Assembly (NCBI RefSeq): GCF_000327385.1
Contig: NW_008709715.1
Location: 2,415,975-2,479,974, forward strand
Reading direction: 5' to 3'
DNA: 64,000 bases
DNA from: Lottia gigantea
Taxonomy: Eukaryota; Mollusca; Gastropoda; Lottiidae
Under the pieces are notes generated by a model, which saw only the letters and a program-made list of their open reading frames with translations, was not told where the DNA came from and searched no databases. Position 1 is the first letter of the stretch. Each line of letters starts with the position of its first letter. Both the position numbers and the translations under genes were made by a program. Positions 30,101-39,900 of the stretch are shown here, piece by piece.

Positions 30101-32933
30101 ATGCCTCAAGATATGTGTGTTTATACTTTTCTATAGCAAACACTCAAGCAGCATAGTTGCTAAATTGACAGCAATGATAGCATCAACTGTTAAAACTGAA
30201 TATCTGCATGAGACAGTTAATGACATCCTTGAATTGAAGAAGGGGATGTCATATCTTAATTTTGGTAAGTTACATATACCAGTAGCTGAAATTAATTTTT
30301 TATCAGCTGATAAAGCCAATATTTATAGTCTACCTCTAAATCTCTGTCAGAAGCTGAACCAGTTTTTTCTAACAGCTCTGTTTCTGCTTGTAACATAATA
30401 TCTATCTGTTCTGTAGGTGTAAGTGGTCTACTGGGTGGTAACTCTTCAATATCTGGTAGAGGAGATGACCTAGTACCAATCCATCTACAAGGAACAATTC
30501 AAACAATTGGTTAGATGAATACCAAGACTTCACACTAACATAGTGAAAAATAGACATCAGATATACCACATATCACTATTAGAAAGATAAAAGGAACGAA
30601 AAAGGCTTTCAAGTAATTCCAATCTCATCCCAAAATTTCACCACAGAGTGATTGGATTCTTACCCATTTGAAGACTTTTGTTCAGACTTTCTCTCAGGTG
30701 ACCCATCCTTCCTTCTTTTTTTAGATGGGCTAACAGTTGGTCCTCTTGGACTTCTAGATTCTTCTGGAATTAAAATTAAAGCATAAAAAACGAGCATTAT
30801 CTTTATCTTTAGATCTAGTTCGTTATCGGGTGATTTATCTTATAAATTATCATCCTTGATATTAATTATTCATTCATCTAAACAGTATTTCAGTTTGATG
30901 ATATTCACATGTTTCTTATCTTTAAACACTTTCTTTAACAATATTGTTTGCCTCAGACAATGGTTAGAACTGGAGAATGGTTCCATTCATGTTCCAATGT
31001 TGTAAGAGAAAAATAATAAGCAGAGTGCACTTCATTAATTAAAGCTCAAACTGAATTACAGCATTATCTATTTGTCATGTCTATTTCTTTAAAACAAACT
31101 GCATGTCTTCTTGAAGCAGATCTAGGCTTTGATATTTGCTCCAGTATATCTACTAAGTATGTTAAGTTTTTGGAGCATATTGATTAAATTTTTAGTTAAA
31201 TCATAATTTATGTAAGCTTACTACAATAAAATATTTTCAATGTTAAAATAGTGCTCAATACATCAATTGTAGAGCGGTATTTATAAAATGTGTATTAGTA
31301 TTAGAATTAACTGTTTAATGTATTAAAAGATAATCTTATTGACTAATAGTAATAAGATTAGGATTAACAATGTTATAAAACACATGAAGTTTGTTATAAT
31401 AACCTGTGATTAGCATTAATAAGTAAAAATAAGCTACATATATAACATGATTTCATATCATGACACATTACCTAATGGGGGCAAATTTGTGGGTCCTGAA
31501 AATCAACAGAATGTATCAATACGGTTGTAAAATTTTAATAAAATACAAAGAAGGATAATGACAAAATGAAACATATTATTCTGATAAGATACTGTTGGCT
31601 TTTATTTTGATTAAAGAGACAGGTGTGCCTTTTTGGGGGGGTTGATTTTAATCTTGAATATATCATTAGAAGTACCGTACTAGAAATGTACAAAAATTGT
31701 ATAATTCCTTTAAAAATATTTTGAACTAAGAATTTTACTAAGTTTTCCAATATACGTCATTTTCTATATATATCACAGAGTATCTTAAATTGAAGAGTCG
31801 TCATTTTAACATTCAATCGTGGATTTGAAGGCACGACGGTGAGCTTTGAACACAATAACTGTTTGGCTTAGCTAAAAATTCCGTTTCTAAGACTAAAGTA
31901 TGATTGGTGGAAAAAAATGGCAACCTGTCCCATTAAGAAAGAATAAATTGTAAAGAGAAACAAAAGAAACAACTTACTTTTAGCTTTATTTCTATATATT
32001 TTAGGAAGGTCTCTTAATTTAAGTGTACTGGCAGAGGGTGTATAATTATTAGCTATTGATTCACTTGGAGTTCTGTGATATTTTTCTTCTTTAAATGGTG
32101 CAGCTAATGTCCATGAGGTACCTTTCATCAATGGTGGATGCTGACTGTTGCGTAACACAATCTGAAAGCACAAATTTGTTTGCTTTAAATCATATGCATT
32201 GGCAATGAATGTCTAAAAGTTTTATAATAAATCAAATAATCAAAACAATATGTCAGTGTAAAAGTATTATAAACATCATTATGTGTTTCAATGTAAATTT
32301 CATTTGTATCACTTATTTTTTTCTAAGCTTTCATTAAGATGTGACTTGAAATGAAATGAAATGCATTTAGGAGCATCAGCACCAAACGGGCTATATAACT
32401 CCAAGATGTGAATTGAAGAAAGAAAAATATTGTCATTATCCTGGTAAGACCATAAGATCTTGAAAATTTTATTTGAAGAACTCTTACTTGATAAAGATCT
32501 GATGGCTCTTTAACTGTGCTTGGTAAAGCTGGTAGACCAGGTAAACCTCGAGATTTACTACTACTTTGTAAAGGGGTAGTCATCATCTGAAATTACAATG
32601 AAAGAGAGAATGTAGTTTCATCAATTTTATCATCAAATTCCATTTTTAAAGTATTTAAATAAATCTACTTGTTTGTGTAGCCCATTATTATTACCAGACT
32701 CCAGAGCCATGTGATTACATTTACAAATCATTTCAAATGGATAAGTGATATCTAGCTTAGACTTGGTAATAAACTTAAATCTACTTGAAGTGCTATTTGA
32801 AATGAAACAAATCTCATCTAAAATAACGACTGGCTCTTTTTTTTTTTTTTTTTAAAATAAACTAAAAATTGTAAAAAATCCTGAAAAGTTACAATTAAAT
32901 TTTTCTGCTCACCTTAGCGCGTTCTAAAGCCAT
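523..32933 (-). CDS. DNAH3: DNAH3, axonemal dynein heavy chain 3 (3' end beyond left edge)
   Basis: Force-generating heavy chain of a single-headed inner dynein arm; it hydrolyses ATP and slides doublet microtubules in motile cilia and sperm flagella. Sixty-six coding exons chain without a phase error into 3,768 codons. The N-terminus separates DNAH3 from its relatives DNAH7 and DNAH12: [25 protein letters not shown] and [14 protein letters not shown] match the known DNAH3 start. Also visible are four P-loops: AAA1 GPAGTGKT (about residues 1373-1380), AAA2 GEPLGGKT (about 1654), AAA3 GPTGTGKS (about 2027), AAA4 GIGGSGRQ (about 2385). The AAA1 Walker B is CFDEFNR, and the coiled-coil stalk and tip are present. 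The last visible exon ends in [18 protein letters not shown], so by comparison with vertebrate DNAH3 (about 4,100 residues) some 300 C-terminal residues are off the window. The start is the ATG at 32931-32933, giving a 7-residue first exon. The coordinates span introns; exon lists are in the next entries. Confidence 0.96.
3500..3542. repeat. Copy of a short dispersed repeat (DNAH3 intron 58)
   Basis: Contains AGAAGGGGTGTGCACTATAT followed by TTGCAATTATACAGTA. A second copy with a few changes lies at 52028-52070 in a CEP164 intron, almost 50 kb away and in the same orientation. Only the core of about 43 bp is clearly shared, so the full element is not defined here. Confidence 0.45.
6300..6430 (-). 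mobile_element. Possible tRNA-derived SINE fragment (DNAH3 intron 53)
   Basis: Read on the minus strand the right end holds GTGTTCAAATCC, an RNA polymerase III B-box, followed by a segment of higher GC than the surrounding intron. No convincing A-box or tRNA cloverleaf is visible, so this is a decayed copy or an unrelated match. Confidence 0.35.
6567..8796 (-). other. DNAH3: DNAH3 exons 49-53: coiled-coil stalk and microtubule-binding tip
   Basis: Exons: 8511-8796, 8069-8236, 7597-7814, 7092-7299, 6567-6827. Exons 49-50 form the outgoing helix of the stalk (from about residue 2589, [14 protein letters not shown] onward). Exons 51-52 encode the microtubule-binding tip ([42 protein letters not shown]). 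Exons 52-53 form the returning helix ([33 protein letters not shown]), which leads into AAA5 ([16 protein letters not shown]). The heptad-like pattern and order are those of the dynein family; no insertion or deletion stands out against what I know of DNAH3. Confidence 0.93.
8291..8392 (+). mobile_element. tRNA-like head of a SINE (DNAH3 intron 49)
   Basis: TCAGTTAGGGCGTTGGCTCT resembles the D-arm/A-box of a tRNA, and about 60 bp later GAGTTCTGATCTC resembles a worn B-box. Spacing is a little longer than in a tRNA and no acceptor stem closes, so this is not a functional tRNA. A tRNA-derived SINE head in plus orientation, antisense to DNAH3, is the best explanation. Confidence 0.4.
9020..15550 (-). 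other. DNAH3: DNAH3 exons 36-48: AAA3 and AAA4
   Basis: Exons: 15389-15550, 15007-15132, 14641-14798, 14362-14442, 13926-14109, 13484-13669, 12248-12474, 11580-11783, 11113-11240, 10717-10841, 10379-10564, 9457-9624, 9020-9153. AAA3 carries P-loop GPTGTGKS in exon 38, and its Walker B region [10 protein letters not shown] is in exon 40, followed by [17 protein letters not shown] in exon 41. AAA4 carries GIGGSGRQS, whose first glycine codon is split between exons 44 and 45. It is followed by [15 protein letters not shown] in exon 46 and [17 protein letters not shown] in exon 47. Intron 46 (9625-10378) and intron 41 (12475-13483) contain only AT-rich sequence in which I see nothing recognisable. 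Confidence 0.93.
15763..22481 (-). other. DNAH3: DNAH3 exons 21-35: linker, AAA1 and AAA2
   Basis: Exons: 22367-22481, 22006-22176, 21455-21717, 21035-21236, 20588-20794, 19580-19694, 19225-19420, 19003-19111, 18443-18733, 18133-18224, 17645-17846, 17187-17339, 16716-16938, 16444-16574, 15763-16188. They encode the linker ([35 protein letters not shown]) and then AAA1, the main ATPase site, with P-loop [10 protein letters not shown] in exon 28 and Walker B CFDEFNR (acidic pair about residues 1425-1426) in exon 29. AAA2 has P-loop GEPLGGKT in exon 33. The strongly conserved motor segments [14 protein letters not shown] and [18 protein letters not shown] cross exons 34-35. At exon 35 the open frame runs on past the GTAGGT donor into the intron; the break in family similarity after SSQQ and the in-frame join to exon 36 (IFLWLQGLF) support the splice. 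Confidence 0.93.
19779..20462. mobile_element. MITE-like nonautonomous DNA transposon (DNAH3 intron 25)
   Basis: The left end reads ACAGTGGTACAGTCAAGTAA and the right end, read in reverse, ACAGTGGTGTAACCTAT. After the shared ACAGTGGT both carry related blocks such as AACCTATTNTTCGTGGAT and AACCTATTTTTGTGGAT, so these are degenerate terminal inverted repeats about 0.7 kb apart. CAGTGG ends are common in hAT-like elements. I see no transposase reading frame and no clean target-site duplication. The interior is richer in CpG than the flanking intron. Family assignment is tentative. Confidence 0.5.
22886..24945. repeat. Composite repeat island filling DNAH3 intron 19
   Basis: This occupies most of the longest DNAH3 intron (22697-25028). 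The left boundary has a small hairpin, arms GGACTTTGC and GCAAAGTCC around TACC (22886-22907). A related direct copy, TTTGCTAC plus GCAAAGTCCCAC, ends near 24940. Between them are at least three decayed copies of a module containing TGACCTTGACCTTT, AGGTCAAAGGTCATTGACC and GGCTATC (near 23695-23830, 24581-24690 and 24715-24830). There are also several ACTTCCGGT sites and repeated AAAGGGAACGGGTTTT blocks. No protein-coding frame is present. The family is unknown to me; a nonautonomous DNA element or a nested set of them is likely. Confidence 0.6.
28152..28206 (-). mobile_element. Possible SINE fragment with B-box (DNAH3 intron 11)
   Basis: On the minus strand GAGTTTGAATCCTTTG fits a polymerase III B-box, followed by an A-rich run that could be a SINE tail or body edge. 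The upstream half is too worn to call an A-box. Confidence 0.3.
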
Positions 32934-33110
32934 CTTAACGATGAGCAAGTTCGCCGAGTTCTAATAAAAGTGAAAGTTTTAGCTGAACTAGAATATTGAA
33001 GAAGTGGACGGATTCATGCCATGATGACAGAAACTTGGTCCTTTAGCTACAAAAGTAAAAGACGTTTTGTTCTCTGTCCTCCATGTTTGTAATCAACATC
33101 CGGGGATTTT

Positions 33111-33122
33111 GTTGCTAGGAAC
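33111..33122. promoter_or_regulatory. Candidate X-box (RFX site) in shared promoter
   Basis: GTTGCTAGGAAC consists of two RFX half-sites, GTTGCT and AGGAAC, that fit GTHNCY and RRNAAC exactly but abut with no spacer; the usual spacer is 1-3 bp, with 0 allowed in looser definitions. It lies about 180 bp upstream of the DNAH3 start codon and about 810 bp upstream of the FBXW10 start. RFX factors are established activators of ciliary genes, so position and target agree. Confidence 0.5.
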
Positions 33123-33147
33123 TCGCTATTGTAGGGGCTAAACGAGC

Positions 33148-33156
33148 ACTTCCGGT
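33148..33156. promoter_or_regulatory. ETS-type site ACTTCCGGT
   Basis: ACTTCCGGT matches the ETS-family consensus and lies 26 bp from the X-box candidate, a common arrangement in TATA-less promoters. The same string also occurs inside the repeat island at 22.9-24.9 kb, so chance or repeat origin is possible. Confidence 0.35.
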
Positions 33157-33934
33157 AGCAGACGAATTTTAACATTTTGGGTTATTTTTTTAGTTAATGC
33201 ATTACATGACATGAAAAGTCAGTCAAATTCTTTCCAACAGTTTTATTGGAAAGAGCTCTTCAAATGCCCATAAATATTTCATATGGCAAGGTTTATTTGG
33301 TAAAAAATTGCATAGATCTAGGGGTTTTTTTATTTGAATTTTTCCAAAGAAAGCAAAGGGACATTACTCGTGCACAGTCATATTTGTATACACGTACCTG
33401 TCAAACAAAACGATTATCACCTTGGGGACAAATTATGGCCGATATCCACCTTTATCTCTTAGTCACGTGAGTTAGGTAGTAGTTGATCACAGTCCGCAAA
33501 TGGAGTGTGAAATTTTACAGATTATTTATTAATGTCTGATGATTGTTTGATAATTTCAGTGATGTTATTGAATGAAAATGAGACAAAATGTGTATCATAC
33601 AAGAGATGTAGTGATTTGCTGGATTAAATAAGTGAAGAAATGCTGATAGCACCTGTCAGGATAGATCCTTGATAAATTTATAAATTATAATTATCAAAAA
33701 TTTGAAATCAAGGTTGGTAGGCCCTAGTGTTATATTATTTGACAATTAATTATTATTATGTTTATTAATCTAAAATTGATTTAAAGAGTTTGAAAAGCTC
33801 AATATTTGATAAGGAAAATATAAAATTTGAAAGGAAAGTTGATTCTTTAAATTATATTTTAACTGAAAAGGAAAGCAGTCTATCCTGAATAGAACTTGTT
33901 TATATATTTTTTTTCCAGACCAGAAGTACCCAAG

Positions 33935-36900
33935 ATGATGGAAATTTGTAATTATTTATCTGAATGTGGTGGTGATGCCATGAAACATCCACCTGTTAAT
34001 TTAGAAACATTTGAATTTAATTTGGGAAGAGTGAGCAATTTAAAGTGTGAAAGTGCAGAAAAATGTGGAAATTGTGAAACATGTTCTTTAAATAGCAGAA
34101 TTAGTTTTGTCAAATCTTGGTTTCTGAGACTTGGTGACCATTCACAAAGACGTTTTATGTTAGGACTATTAAGAAGAATACATAGTGTGGATTTATTGAC
34201 TCAACTTGTTAATTTATTACAACCTTTAATGAATAAAGACTATACATACGCACGGACAAGAACCCATCCAGGACTTGATACAGACTTAGCTACCTTGAGT
34301 TCAGATCATGCATTAACATCTACAGCAGTAGAATACTACCTCTCTTCAACATGGGATTGGTTTACAGAAGCCAATTATTGGACCAAAGCAAATTTTGCTA
34401 TGAATATATTGCAACTTTGTGGTAGCCATTTACTATTTATTTTGTCATCACAAGCACAAACTTTATTAGTTTCTGAAGAAAGAGCATTATCGGCAAAACC
34501 AGGTAAGCATTCTTAATTTTCGAATGTTAGCTTCATTTATTGCAAGAGTTAAGTTTTAGTAGAAAATTTCTGGTCGTCATAAAACATTTCCTCACTCTAG
34601 TTTCTTTAATCTATTTCTTTTCTCTAAAGGGACAAAAAAAAAAAATTCAAAAAAGAGAAACTTAAAGATATTTTAAGGAGACATGAATCTTAAAATGTAT
34701 TTTTATCTGTATTTCAGGATCATTTTATACGGAAGCAGGATCTGTTCATAGTAGTGAATATTCTTATGATACAATTAATCATCCTGAATTATCATTATTA
34801 ACACAAACATGTCCTGGCTATAGTCAAATCCATATTGATCCTTTTACTGGTGACAGTCTAGAATTAAATATAAGAGAAGATAATAATGATGAGATTATTA
34901 GTGACAGTATAAGTAGTATTGATCCAGCCTGTATGATCATTCCAACTGGATCCAAAGCTTATTCTGGAGTAGCTAGGTATAAGGATTTTATTAGATCGCT
35001 ACCAGTTCATCTAGCCAAGTATATTTTAAGTTTTTTGGATCGATCAAGTTTAACTAATGCTCTATGTGTTAGTGATAATTGGAGAAACTTGGCAGAAGAA
35101 GTACATCAAGAACATTATGTTAATCAACAGTTAATTGAAGAAGTTATGTTAATGCAGGTTTGTATTTTTTTCTTTTTCAATCTCAAAATCATATAAGCAA
35201 ATCTACATCTATGTTTAAGAATAGTTCAAATTTATAAATAAATACAGTTTCAAATTTGATTCCGGCCTCTGCTAAGTTTACCAACCAGTTCTATATTACT
35301 ATCTTTTATGGTGTTCCAGCTCAAATAAGATTGGTCATGTCATGCCAATATTTTTCTCTTAATAATTGGTAAAACAAATCTATGTTTTTGACACTTTTAA
35401 GCAGAAAAGGGTCTATTGTAAAAGAGGTCTATAAAAATATGACTCAAACAATAGTTGTTATGTTTATACAGGTTGTGACTAATATCAAACATAAGACAAT
35501 TATTCAAGTTTCATTGGATAAAGATATAAAACAAACAATATTATTATATCAGTTTACCTCCTACCAAGATTTCAGCTTAGATTACATTAACAATAACATT
35601 TTATAAACAGTCAGTGTATCAATAATTACACTAGACCATTTTAATGAAAAGCTTATGTGTGTTTTAATTGTAAACCCTCAAATTTAATGCTAAAAAATCC
35701 TTGCTGGCCTCCTGTTAGAAACTATAAAAAGGGTTAAAAGACATAATTACACCATAATAAGCCCAATTCTACAGTTTAAATTATTCAGACCTTCACTTTA
35801 ATATTAGTTTTCTTGTCCACAATAATGAAAATTATTTTTGAAACTATTTTCTAAATTGAGAAATAGTGAAGTATGTACATCTTAGAATACTAGGACTGAA
35901 TATCAAATTAAGATTACCTGATAGTATATATATCCTTTATGGCAATTGAATTCGTTAAACCAGTGCCTTTGAGAATGGCATTTTGAACACTTTACTGATA
36001 AAAGTATGGTATGAACAAACAGATATAACACATTGCATGGTAAATATGAGAAATGAAGGCTGAGAGATAAATTAGAAAGTGTCTATTGTAATTAATTATT
36101 GATATAATTAGCATCTCAATCAGTGTGGAGATCAAACAATCAATAAACAATCTCAAGATTGAGAGATTTTGAATACAAAGATAATTTATTGCTTTTTCAG
36201 TACAGAAATTTAAGGCTGATATACAGAAAAGAGTAAGGGAAAAAAACTGTCAAATTTTAGTAGGAAACCTTTACTTCATAGTGATATAAAGTCTAATTAG
36301 CCTATAGATTAACTGAATTTTCCTGTGCTGTCTAAGCTGTTAGAACCATTTTCAGCTGTCCATAGCTTTGTAGGAATTAAGATCAAATCCAAATCATCTG
36401 TAAGAAGCTTTCTATAATGAAAGTTCAGTTTTATCACTTACTGGTCATTATGACAGTTCTCTCTAGATATTATGTTAATGTCATCCATCATTAAATGTTC
36501 TGGAGAATGTGAATGACAGGCTGAAAGTGGTCCTTTTTTTATTGAATTGCAGGAGAATCAGACTATAAATCTAAACTTTAACAACTGGTTAATATTTATC
36601 CATTTAAAATACAACAAAATAAGCTTACTCCAAGAAATAAAAGACCAATGAGGATTCTCTATCCAGGTTAAACTATCAAGGGTACATTAACATGAAACCA
36701 ATATGGGCTCTGAGAAAGCACCTGATTCATTGAGGTTCAGGTTGTGTCCAGGTCACAAAATTGAGCCACTTGCTGAGTTAAGGTGTCCTCTTAAATTTGA
36801 TATTATATTTAATTAATTTAAAAGAGTTTGAAAGAATTTGCTGATATATCTAATGAAATTAAAAGATCTATTATCATTTATATGAATCAGTAAAGAATCA

Positions 36901-39900
36901 ATAATCAGATAAGTTTTAAGATTAGATTATGGCTTTTCCTGGGTGTTATGACCTGTTTGTCACAAGCCTTTTAGTAATCTTATTTGATGTATAAAATCTC
37001 TTTATATAGGCTTAAGTTTATTGTGGTTCAATAGACTTACTTCTTATTATAAAAAATTTATTGCTTCGCTAATCTTATTAATCCAGTTACTTGACTACCA
37101 AATAATTTAATCAAATAAATAAATTATATTTAATTTGCATACCCTATATAATTTAATTTTTTTTTAAATTATTTGTTTGAACAGACAAGGACATATTGAT
37201 TTAATGTCCAAAATAAACTGTAAAATAGATATGTAAACTTATATATCTTTTTTTACTTCCTACTGATAAAGCATATAACTTTATATGTGAAGATTTAAAG
37301 ATAGAGTTCAAATTGACATATTTTCTTTCTCATTTTCAACTGCACAGCAATGCAAACAGGAGGTGCATTTAGTGTCTCATGCTTCTCAGAATACACCTTT
37401 TGTTTGCGTCACAAAATCCCATCGCTGGAGAGGACAGGAATTTGATTGGCTGGCAGTGTCATAAATCAAGCCAATGTTCAAGAAGACTCTTAACAAAGTG
37501 GCATAATAAAAAAAGGAAGGAAAGTTTGGTCTAATTTTAATTAGACTGAAACACAACAATACATTAAATCATTTCAGCATAAAATCAGAGGTCTTTGGTG
37601 GCAGTGTTTTTTGCCGCATTTATTGTAATTTCTGAAGTATTATTACAGATAAAAGCATATTTGTTTGGTTGTATTATTCAAATTGATCTTTAAGTTGAGG
37701 GTATTATTGTAGGTATATACAGACACTTGATCTAAACAATACCTATTGAATATCTTCATATCAAAATGTAATCTGTATAATAATAACTTTCTTTAAAATT
37801 CACCAGGTAACCCATTGGATTAACCTACAAACAATATTAGTGACAAACTATTGATTCCAATTAAACCAAAATTTTACCTTATGCTGTGTGGTTTTCTCAA
37901 TCTCAATTTATTGTTATATATCCTACATTTGCAGTGTGCAATGAGGTAAATTTGGACTGAGAAATTCACAACCACTCCTAGAACATAAAAACTCTTATGT
38001 TTACCCTGAAAGTATTCTATGACATTATCAAAGCTTTTTATTGAGTCTAGGCCTATTGAACTTGACATAACTTTAGTCATTTTGGTGACACTATGCTTGA
38101 TGTACCAGTAATACATATGGCAAAGGCCTATATCCTAGATAGCCATATCTTTATTCTGTAGATTAAATATATTTCAAATTGAAATTCGTGAATACGTATG
38201 CATTAGTAAATAAAGTTCTGTTCAAATCTTGAATTATATAAGATCTGTAATATGTTAAGTATTTTACTTATATTTCAGGGAGCAGCTGCACAATGTGCCA
38301 ATCCAGTATTTGCTAATGATATTGATGTACCTGTACCCAATTTACATCCGGGATCTAATAGTGTCATCTATACTAATAATGATACAGTATTAAAAACACA
38401 CTTCCGTAATGATGTTAATTTTGATACAGCTTATAATGGTGTATCTACTAGAAATGTTATATTAGAAGAAAGAAATGTATATTGTGGAGCTTACAATGTT
38501 ATGGTTTTAAAAGATCAGTGAGTATTATTATCCTGAGGTCCACATATCTCTTTATTTTATGTACACATAACAAATTATTGTAACTTTCAGATACTTCCTT
38601 GCAGGGTAAGAAATCTCTTGCAAGGTATTTTTATGACTGCCTTCATTGAAATTATATTAAACTAATCTGTTGTCCCATTACAAATTGACATTCAGAATAT
38701 TCAAAATAGTCTTTCTCCCTTGTAAATTTTCAAATTTCAACACATTTGTATTTACTTCACTTGAAACCTGAAATTTTCACATTTTTTTTCATTTTGTAGG
38801 GTTGATATCAATAGAGTTCTACATACTGATGGTGGTAATTTAATAGCTACAGGATCTAAAGATAGAAAAGTCCGATTTCTAGATGCTGTATCTGGTAAAG
38901 AGAAGGGACCATTGATAACAGGACATGCAGGATCTATAAGATGTGTATTTATTTGTGAAGACAAGGGATTTGTATTGAGTGGTAGCTATGATACTAGTAT
39001 TAGGTAAGCTGTTCTCACTGTCAAAGATATGATATGCAGTGCCTAATTTGCATTGAAATCTTATGGATGGAAATTGAAGAAAATTTGTTTCATCATTAAC
39101 ATACTGGGAGAAAATCATTAGTTCTTACTTCACCTCAGAAATAATGTGAATCGGATGATACCTGATTTGTGATGTTGTTGTAATTGAAGAATGATTGTAT
39201 GATATAATTATGTATGATTTCTGATATTATATGGTAGGTTATGGTCTATAGAAACTGGACATTGTTTAAAGATATTTCGTGGACATCGAGATACTGTCAA
39301 TGCTATTATAGTATTAGGTGATGTTATGGCCTCTTGTGGTAAAGATGGTGCCTGTAAGAGTAAGTGTCTCTGCTTTCTTGATCTTTTTTATTTAGGCTCA
39401 ATCAAAATGATGATACTGTGTTATGGAGCAGTAGGGTTATCATCCCTTTAAGGAGAATTAATTGGTGTATTTAACTTATCATCAATTAGATGATAATCAT
39501 TGAAGAGGTTGAGAAAGTTGTAAGTTACACATATGTCTTTTTTTATAAATAATAAAAACCTTCTAATTATCATTATGTCCATCTTATTTACAGTTTGGAA
39601 TGTAACAACTGGTAAATGTCAACAAACTTTTAGACATCGAAGTTCTGCCTGTAGTTTAGCATTATCTAAAGGACTATGTATAACTGGGTGTGAATCAGGA
39701 AAGATTAGAGTGTGGAATTTAGAAACTGGTAACTTGGTCAAGGTATATTGTTATTCTTATTTCTCATTTCTACTAATACTGTTTTGTGATCAAATTTGTA
39801 CAATTCTACAATATAACAAAATACATTATTATTGGGATATTAATTCCATCATGAAGTAAAAAGGTGTGCTTAACAAGAATTACTATTTATCATGAGCCTG

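Larger units (their letters stand above)
22605..32933 (-). other. DNAH3: DNAH3 coding exons 1-20: N-terminal tail
   Basis: Exons, 5' to 3' on the minus strand: 32913-32933, 32488-32586, 31978-32161, 31472-31495, 30664-30763, 30334-30484, 29847-30036, 29348-29543, 29007-29132, 28628-28823, 28242-28421, 27846-27982, 27600-27705, 27299-27477, 26970-27063, 26646-26736, 26181-26371, 25580-25811, 25029-25240, 22605-22696. They encode about 934 residues of the cargo-binding tail, which attaches the motor to the A-tubule and to light or intermediate subunits. Exon 4 is only 24 bp (RPTNLPPLG across its junctions). Exon 5 is lysine/arginine-rich ([15 protein letters not shown]). All junctions are GT-AG; exon 13 uses the less common donor GTTGGT. 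The start could instead be one of the two ATGs opening exon 2 (32584-32586 and 32581-32583). Confidence 0.9.
32934..33934. promoter_or_regulatory. Head-to-head intergenic region between DNAH3 and FBXW10
   Basis: About 1 kb separates the DNAH3 start codon (minus) from the FBXW10 start codon (plus). The FBXW10 coding exon opens at an acceptor (AG at 33917-33918), so part of this region must be a 5' untranslated exon and intron of FBXW10. A possible donor is the GTGAGT at 33468-33473. The 120 bp around 33060-33170 is less AT-rich and holds the X-box and ETS candidates listed separately. No TATA box is evident. Confidence 0.55.

Noticed and set aside
523-32933. Assignment of the dynein to DNAH7, DNAH12 or DNAH1
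   Set aside because: The motor domain is close to DNAH7 and DNAH12, but the N-terminal tail blocks ([39 protein letters not shown]) and motor details such as [12 protein letters not shown] fit DNAH3. DNAH1 has a much longer N-terminus and a different AAA1 surround.
33246-33470. 74-codon open frame in the DNAH3-FBXW10 gap
   Set aside because: It does not resemble the N-terminus of FBXW10 or any family I know, and FBXW10 coding begins after an acceptor at 33918. At most it covers untranslated exon sequence.
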